From: Desulfonatronospira sp.
GTDB lineage: Bacteria > Desulfobacterota > Desulfovibrionia > Desulfovibrionales > Desulfonatronovibrionaceae
NCBI GenBank assembly: GCA_003563255.1
Contig: PWSL01000161.1
Location: 1-10,180 of the forward strand
Length of the DNA: 10,180 nt
Direction: 5' to 3'
Below are positions 6,123 to 10,180 of this stretch, in pieces (position 1 is the first letter of the stretch; each line of letters begins with the position of its first letter). The notes beneath the pieces were generated by a model. That model did not search any database, had not been told where the DNA came from, and saw only the letters and a program-made list of their open reading frames with translations. The position numbers and the translations under genes are program-made.

Positions 6123-6716
6123 TCAAATTTTCTGGTTGAAATACCCGGAAATCACCTGGTCGTAACGGCTGGTCTTGGCGAATGTATAGGAAGCGGTCTT
6201 TATCCTGAACTCCAGGTCTATGCCCTTTTTCTTCTGCAGCATGTCCATGCAGGGCTGATAGAACTCCGGGTCGGGCAATACGCAGATGCTGGAGTGATTT
6301 TTGGCTGCCGCCCGCAAAAGTGTTGGGCCCCCGATATCTATCTGTTCTACAGCTTTTTCAATACCGGGATCATCCTGAATGGCACGTTCGAAAGCATACA
6401 GGTTGACGCAGACTATGTCTATGGGCTGAATGTTCATGCCAGCCAGAGTTTCAATGTGCTCAGGGTTGTCCTTGTCCGCCAGGATGCCTGCATGGATGAA
6501 GGGATGCAGGGTTTTGACTCTGCCGCCCAGTATTTCAGGAAAACCAGTGACGTCGCTTACTGAGGTCACAGGTACACCACTGTCCTTAAGAATCTTTTTA
6601 GTTCCGCCGGTGGAAATAATTTCCACTCCCCGGGCAGATAGAAAACTGCCCAGTTCTGAAATACCGGTCTTGTCGGTAACACTGACCAGGGCCCTTCTGA
6701 CAGACAATAACTGCAT
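6123..6716 (-). CDS. purH: IMP cyclohydrolase (stand-alone PurH N-terminal domain)
   Basis: The product catalyses the last step of purine synthesis, ring closure of FAICAR to IMP. It is 197 residues long and contains only the cyclohydrolase half of PurH (MGS-like fold); the AICAR transformylase half is absent. Motifs are RRALVSVTDKTGI (residues 7-19), STGGT (35-39), GGRVKTLHPFIHAGIL (64-79), CVNLYAFE (103-110) and IDIGGPTLLRAAAKN (126-140). The natural-looking C-terminus (TFAKTSRYDQVISGYF) argues against truncation, so the formyl transfer must be encoded elsewhere by a separate transformylase or PurP. AAGGAG (+ strand 6727-6732) is ten bases before the ATG. It is the first gene of an operon with hflX, whose frame begins 20 bases after the purH stop. 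A palindromic element begins 32 bases upstream of the start codon. Confidence 0.93.
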   Translation of the reverse strand: MQLLSVRRALVSVTDKTGISELGSFLSARGVEIISTGGTKKILKDSGVPVTSVSDVTGFPEILGGRVKTLHPFIHAGILADKDNPEHIETLAGMNIQPIDIVCVNLYAFERAIQDDPGIEKAVEQIDIGGPTLLRAAAKNHSSICVLPDPEFYQPCMDMLQKKKGIDLEFRIKTASYTFAKTSRYDQVISGYFNQKI

Positions 6717-6748
6717 AACCAGATCTCTCCTTTTGGGTAAATACTTAT

Positions 6749-6892
6749 CACTACAGCGAAACTTATAAAACTTTTCAACCTGTCTAAATTGGGGACAGGC
6801 ACTTTTGCCGGTTGCTAATCTGCAAATGCTTCAAAAATGCGGCGGCAAAAGAGCCAGTCCCCGTAGGTCAATAAATAAGTTTCGCTGTAGTG
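6749..6892. repeat. Palindromic mosaic element 2 (upstream of purH)
   Basis: Perfect 18-bp terminal inverted repeats, CACTACAGCGAAACTTAT (6749-6766) and its complement (6875-6892), enclose inner arms 6791-6810 and 6843-6862 that match in 18 of 20 positions (GGGGACAGGCACTTTTGCCG against GGGGACTGGCTCTTTTGCCG). The 144-base unit is flanked on both sides by TTAT (6745-6748 and 6893-6896), a possible target duplication. Its right 66 bases, reversed, match 10036-10101 with two differences. No coding capacity. Confidence 0.85.
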
Positions 6893-6925
6893 TTATGTAA
6901 CTATTCAATAATCATTGAACACTAC

Positions 6926-7081
6926 CACTACAGCGAAACTTAAAAAAACTGTATCTGTTTAGCGCTTTGCATGTGGCACTGGGACTGGCACTTTTGCCGG
7001 TAGCAAGATTGCAGTTGTTCAAAAAATACTGGCGGTAAAAGATCCAGCACCCGGGGGTCGATAATAAGTATCGCTGTAGTG
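6926..7081. repeat. Palindromic mosaic element 3
   Basis: The same CACTACAGCGAAACTTA end occurs at 6926 and, inverted with one mismatch, at 7064-7081, giving a 156-base unit. The left half carries a 28-base block (6951-6978) identical to 10102-10129 in the window-end element, followed by GGGACTGGCACTTTTGCCGG (6981-7000), whose right-hand partner near 7029-7052 is degenerate. No clear target duplication. It lies in tandem with element 2, separated by 33 bases that contain the small palindrome TTCAAT-AATC-ATTGAA (6904-6919). Confidence 0.8.
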
Positions 7082-7096
7082 GCATACTATTGTGCC

Positions 7097-7125
7097 AAAA
7101 AGGCTGCAAAAAGACAAGCCTTTTT
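7097..7125. terminator. Bidirectional terminator-like hairpin
   Basis: AAAAAGGCT (7097-7105) pairs perfectly with AGCCTTTTT (7117-7125) around an 11-nt loop. A-run and T-run flank a short GC core, so it could act on either strand. No gene ends close by; the BCCT gene on the minus strand stops about 470 bases before it. Confidence 0.4.
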
Positions 7126-7181
7126 AGAGCTAGCGCCGGCCATGCCCGCAACTAAAAATAAAGGAGTGCTCTTATCCAATT

Positions 7182-7577
7182 GGGACAGCCCCAGTACCAG
7201 GCGCTCAAGACCTGTCTTTGCTCGAAACATTTCTTGTTTTTTGTGACCCTAGTTAAACCCTGCTCCGCAGCACAGAACGCTTCAAGCGTTGCTTAACGGG
7301 GCAGGCAGGGTTTCAGGACTAAGTAACCAGGCTTTTTCCGCGACCCTGCGCGGAAAAAGAGACTGCCCACTGAATACACGGAATTTCACGGAATATGCGT
7401 TGCTTCACAACGCTTTAAAACTTCCGTGCCCTTCCGTGTGTTCCGTGGGCATAACCTCTTGGCTTTCTTTGAAAATGAAACAACATGTTGTTCCGAAACT
7501 TGTGCTAAGCGCCTAAAAAGCGTGGCAGGCGATATTTGCAGAAGACAGGGGCTCAGCGCCTGGAACTGGGACTGCCC
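7182..7577. repeat. Structured non-coding element with nested inverted repeats
   Basis: The outer arms (7182-7219 and 7541-7577) are an imperfect inverted repeat of about 37 bases with roughly 80% match, sharing CCAGGCGCT and CCTGTCTT. Inside are AAACCCTG/CAGGGTTT (7255-7262 with 7306-7313), a tight palindrome AACGCTT-C-AAGCGTT (7276-7290), and a perfect 11-bp hairpin CTTTTTCCGCG/CGCGGAAAAAG (7332-7342 with 7349-7359). There is also a set of heptamers: CACGGAA at 7377 and 7387, inverted as TTCCGTG at 7422, 7432 and 7441. Frames open across it are by-products of the repeats. The element lies just past the end of the BCCT gene and may help end its transcript; more likely it is an immobile copy of a palindromic mobile element. 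Confidence 0.65.
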
Positions 7578-7591
7578 ACCGGATCTCGGTT

Positions 7592-9097
7592 TCATCTCCT
7601 GGAAAAACGGCTGTTGAGCCCTTCTTTGGACTCTGCTGACAGGCCTCTCCAAAGGTTGTAGCACAAGAGCAGAAGCACAAAACTAAAAGGCAAAGCTGCG
7701 GTAATAGCCATCTGCTGCAGAGCCAACAGACCGCCTGAAACCAGAAGTATGGCCGCTACGGATGACTGGGTCACACCCCAGACGATCTTCTTGCCCAGGC
7801 TGGGGTTAAGCGACCCCCTGGAAGTCATGATGCCCAGCACAAAAGTGGCTGAATCCGCAGAGGTGACGAAAAAAACCACCAGGAGCAGAATAGCTGCATT
7901 GGACAGGATCATGGCCCCAGGATAATGGTCGAAAACGGCAAAGAGTCCGGTGGAGACATCTTCCAGGACAGCTTGCCCCACTTCAGCCCCAGCCTCCATT
8001 TCCAGATATAGAGAGGATCCGCCGAACACGGCGAACCAGATAAAGGTGAGCAGGGTGGGTACCAGCAAGGCACCGCTGATAAATTCCCTGATGGTTCGGC
8101 CCCGGGAGATGCGGGCCACGAATATGCCCACGAAGGGCGACCAGGCAATCCACCAGGCCCAGTAGAATATGGTCCAGTCCTTGTACCACTCATGCCCCAG
8201 AAAAGGGTTCACGGTGAGGCTCATCTCCAGAACGTCGCTTAAGTAGCCACCCATGGTATCGGTGAAAACATTCATGATATAGGCCGTGGGTCCGAAAACC
8301 AGCATAAACACCACCAGCAGAAACGCCAGGAACATATTGGACTTGCTCAGGGTCTGTATCCCCTTGTCCAGCCCGACGGCAGCGGAAATCATAAACAGCA
8401 TGGTGGTGATCAGGATAATTATCAGGGTACTGGTATCTGTGGCCGGAACTCCGTAGATATGTTCCAGGCCGCTGTTGATCTGAAGTGCCCCAAGGCCCAG
8501 GGAGGTGGCTATACCGAATATGGTGGCGAAAACAGCCAGAATATCTATCAGCTTCCCAGGCAGCCCGTAAATTCTATCCCCGAGCAGGGGGTAAAAGCAT
8601 GAGCTGATAAGCGGAGGCATATCCCTGCGAAAGGAAAAGTAGGCTATGCTCATGCTCATAATAATGTATACCGCCCAGGGGTGCAGGCCCCAGTGAAAAA
8701 AGCTGTAGCGCATGGCAAAGGTGGCGGCGTGTCCGCTTTCCTTTTCAATATGTGCCGGGGGCTGCATGTAATGACTGATGGGTTCAGCCACCCCCCAGAA
8801 AATAAGCCCGATGCCCATGCCGGCGGCGAAAAGCATGCTGAACCACCCGAAATAAGTATACTCCGGCCTGTCCTCGTCCTTGCCCAGCTTGATTTTACCG
8901 TACTTGCTCAAGGCCAGGACAATGCTGAAAGCCAGAAAAAAGAAGGTCATCAGGAGGTAGGCCCAACCGAAATTGGCTATAATGCCGCCATGAATATATG
9001 TGGAAATACTGTCCAGAAGCTCATGGTCGAATATCCCCAGAAGCACAAAACCGGCTACAATTATTAGCGATGCTACGAAAACCGTATCCTTGAACAT
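7592..9097 (-). CDS. BCCT-family osmolyte (betaine/choline/carnitine-type) transporter
   Basis: A 501-residue inner-membrane secondary transporter with about twelve hydrophobic segments. Family signatures are AAGMGIGLIFWGVAEP (residues 91-106; the Gly-Met-Gly-Ile-Gly stretch is typical of sodium-coupled members such as BetP), ATSLGLGALQIN (197-208), the tryptophan-rich FYWAWWIAWSPFVGIF followed by RISRGRTIREF (311-339), and VTSADSATFVLG (411-422). It lacks the long charged termini that make BetP itself an osmosensor; the C-terminus after the last helix is only about 25 residues. The substrate (glycine betaine, ectoine, choline) cannot be told from sequence. ATG 9097 is the only in-frame start before an upstream stop, but its ribosome site (GCCGGG) is weak. 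It lies 115 bases after uspA on the same strand, probably one operon. A 16-bp palindrome precedes it. Confidence 0.92.
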   Translation of the reverse strand: MFKDTVFVASLIIVAGFVLLGIFDHELLDSISTYIHGGIIANFGWAYLLMTFFFLAFSIVLALSKYGKIKLGKDEDRPEYTYFGWFSMLFAAGMGIGLIFWGVAEPISHYMQPPAHIEKESGHAATFAMRYSFFHWGLHPWAVYIIMSMSIAYFSFRRDMPPLISSCFYPLLGDRIYGLPGKLIDILAVFATIFGIATSLGLGALQINSGLEHIYGVPATDTSTLIIILITTMLFMISAAVGLDKGIQTLSKSNMFLAFLLVVFMLVFGPTAYIMNVFTDTMGGYLSDVLEMSLTVNPFLGHEWYKDWTIFYWAWWIAWSPFVGIFVARISRGRTIREFISGALLVPTLLTFIWFAVFGGSSLYLEMEAGAEVGQAVLEDVSTGLFAVFDHYPGAMILSNAAILLLVVFFVTSADSATFVLGIMTSRGSLNPSLGKKIVWGVTQSSVAAILLVSGGLLALQQMAITAALPFSFVLLLLCYNLWRGLSAESKEGLNSRFSRR

Positions 9098-9125
9098 ATA
9101 AGACCCGGCTGAAATTTTGGTTTGA

Positions 9126-9141
9126 ACCAGCTGCAGCTGGT
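9126..9141. promoter_or_regulatory. Perfect 16-bp palindrome upstream of the BCCT gene
   Basis: ACCAGCTGCAGCTGGT is a perfect dyad with no spacer. It is centred about 36 bases before the BCCT start codon in the uspA-BCCT gap. It could be an operator for a dimeric regulator, or a small hairpin in the transcript. No regulator gene is in the window. Confidence 0.4.
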
Positions 9142-9212
9142 GTTTATCAGGTTTTGCCGAATATTTTCAGCAGTTAGCCGCCCCGGAGAACAGTCGCAAG
9201 CTCAGTCCCCCG

Positions 9213-10010
9213 TCAGGGGATCAGAAGGACAGAGCTGTTTACCCTGGAAACGACTCTGGCGCAGGTGGAACCCATTACATGCAGTGGAAAAGGCTCGTTG
9301 AGACGTCCAAGGATCACTGCGTCTGCCCGGGTTTCATCCACTACATCCAGGATATGGCCGGCCGGGGATCCGATCCTGGATAGTTGCCTGATCTTCCGGA
9401 AATATCCCGAGTATTGCTCTTTTAGTTTTTCCAGATTTTCATTGACGTTTTCCCGTCTTATCTGCTCAGAATACGGGTCAGCCGCCCTCTCCCCTACATG
9501 CAGAATGACCAGTTCCGGTACCAGTTCCCCAATGAAGTACACCAGTTGACAGCATTTTTCCGCGGCCTGCTGAAAATCCGTTGCAAACACAACCCGGTGC
9601 ATTTGCTCCTCATGCCGTAAATCCGGTCTTTTCTTGTGCACCCAGACAGGGTTGTCCGCCAGGCGGACCACATCCTGAGTGGTGCTCCCCAGTAGAGAGC
9701 TGATTAAAAAATTTCTGCCACTTGCCGGAATATAAATAAGATCAGCCTTCTGTTCCCGGGCCGCCTTGGTGATCTCTACGGCCACATGCCCTTCTTCCAC
9801 TTTATAGTGTACATTTATCCCGACTTCATTCAGGACACTCTTAAAATGCCTGAGCCTGGACTCGGCATGTTTGTGGCTGCCTAGTCCGGGAGTGAGTACA
9901 TAAAACAACATCAGTTCTTCGGCCTTCATTTTGTATAAAAACGAAGCCCTTATTTTAATTTCTGCAATGGATTCGTTTAAATCCACTGGCTGCAGCACTT
10001 TTTTAAACAT
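9213..10010 (-). CDS. Tandem universal stress protein (UspA family)
   Basis: A 265-residue cytoplasmic protein of two Usp domains. Domain 1 (about 1-125) starts FKKVLQPVDLNE and ends with ASGRNFLISSLLGSTTQDVV (96-115). Domain 2 (about 138-265) starts HRVVFATDF and ends with GRLNEPFPLHVMGSTCARVV (235-254). Both keep the Gly-Ser of the ATP-binding G-x2-G-x9-G-S/T motif (GST at 108-110 and 247-249), while the second glycine of the motif is replaced in each (GRNF, GRLN). Nucleotide binding is therefore plausible but not assured. It precedes a BCCT transporter on the same strand. The known precedent is TeaD, a Usp that regulates the TeaABC ectoine transporter, so a regulatory or stress link to osmolyte uptake is a reasonable inference. 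The start ATG follows AGGA closely, with a second GAGG ten bases away. A palindromic element ends 25 bases upstream. Confidence 0.88.
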   Translation of the reverse strand: MFKKVLQPVDLNESIAEIKIRASFLYKMKAEELMLFYVLTPGLGSHKHAESRLRHFKSVLNEVGINVHYKVEEGHVAVEITKAAREQKADLIYIPASGRNFLISSLLGSTTQDVVRLADNPVWVHKKRPDLRHEEQMHRVVFATDFQQAAEKCCQLVYFIGELVPELVILHVGERAADPYSEQIRRENVNENLEKLKEQYSGYFRKIRQLSRIGSPAGHILDVVDETRADAVILGRLNEPFPLHVMGSTCARVVSRVNSSVLLIP

Positions 10011-10035
10011 AAATCCTGGACCTCTAATATATTAT

Positions 10036-10180
10036 CACTACAGCGAAACTTATTTATTGACCTCCGGGGACTGGCTCTTTTGCCGCCGAATTTTTGAAGC
10101 AGTATCTGTTTAGCGCTTTGCATGTGGCATGGGGACTGGCTCTTCCGGGACCCACTTGTCCCAAAAAATGAGATGTTTTA
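10036..10180. repeat. Palindromic mosaic element 4 (upstream of uspA, cut by window end)
   Basis: It begins with CACTACAGCGAAACTTAT, preceded by TTAT (10032-10035) as in element 2. Bases 10036-10101 match the reversed right half of element 2 (64 of 66). Bases 10102-10129 are identical to a block of element 3. Bases 10117-10146 are identical to a block of element 1 (reversed). GGGGACTGGCTCTT therefore occurs twice in the same direction (10066-10079 and 10131-10144). The matching right end is not reached before 10180, so total length is unknown. Confidence 0.8.

Noticed and set aside
6123..6716. purH as a truncated bifunctional gene
   Set aside because: The protein ends naturally after the cyclohydrolase domain, and the next frame downstream is hflX with no trace of the transformylase domain; stand-alone forms are known.
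6912..7151. 79-codon minus-strand frame between purH and BCCT
   Set aside because: It reads through palindromic element 3 and the adjacent hairpin; its sequence is explained by the repeats.
7377..7447. CACGGAA heptamers as a CRISPR array or plasmid iterons
   Set aside because: The units are only 7 bases, occur in opposing orientation, lack uniform spacers, and no cas or rep gene is nearby.
7289..7664. Short overlapping frames (75, 92 and 63 codons) near the BCCT 3' end
   Set aside because: All run across the nested inverted-repeat element and show no protein family features.

Overview
The window looks like a chromosomal stretch from a mid-GC member of the Desulfovibrionales or a related sulfate-reducing deltaproteobacterium. 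This is an inference. It rests on a long-form HflX with the N-terminal extension I associate with that group, a free-standing IMP cyclohydrolase instead of bifunctional PurH, and the general look of the proteins. A BCCT osmolyte transporter beside a tandem-domain universal stress protein would fit a salt-exposed lifestyle.

Layout. (1) 1-775 has no intact gene. It holds small hairpins at 18-108, the C-terminal remnant of a REP-associated (Y1/RAYT-type) transposase at 216-422, and a long-loop inverted repeat at 524-576. (2) 776-2946 is an accessory cassette. An ABC-type/AAA ATPase overlaps a DUF4276 gene by four bases, and the C-terminal wreck of a second, different ATPase follows. This is the best candidate for an uncharacterised two-gene (probably defensive) system. 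(3) 2947-3304 is intergenic. It carries a 44-codon minus-strand open frame and three GCTTACCA repeats next to a terminator. (4) tRNA-Phe(GAA) lies on the minus strand (3305-3380) with its own promoter and terminator, and plsY is divergent at 3580-4185. (5) hflX and purH form a minus-strand operon, purH first (6716 down to 4447). The hflX frame continues 64 codons upstream of its first ATG with no ATG, GTG or TTG; an ATA with a well-placed Shine-Dalgarno sequence is the likely start. (6) 6717-7591 is an 875-base repeat-rich gap. (7) uspA followed by a BCCT transporter forms a second minus-strand unit (10010 down to 7592).

The most unusual non-coding feature is a family of at least four palindromic elements (4237-4376, 6749-6892, 6926-7081, 10036 to the window end). 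They share exchangeable modules: ends reading CACTACAGCGAAACTTAT or GTAACAGTTTAGCC, and cores built on GGGGACTGGCTCTTTTGCCG. Two of them sit 25-32 bases upstream of purH and uspA. The transposase remnant is of the class known to mobilise REP-like palindromes, so elements and remnant may belong together, although no intact transposase is present.

The core genes cover phospholipid synthesis (plsY), purine synthesis (purH), ribosome rescue/GTPase function (hflX) and osmolyte uptake with a stress protein. The ATPase/DUF4276 cassette is accessory and sits beside a tRNA gene, a classic island location.
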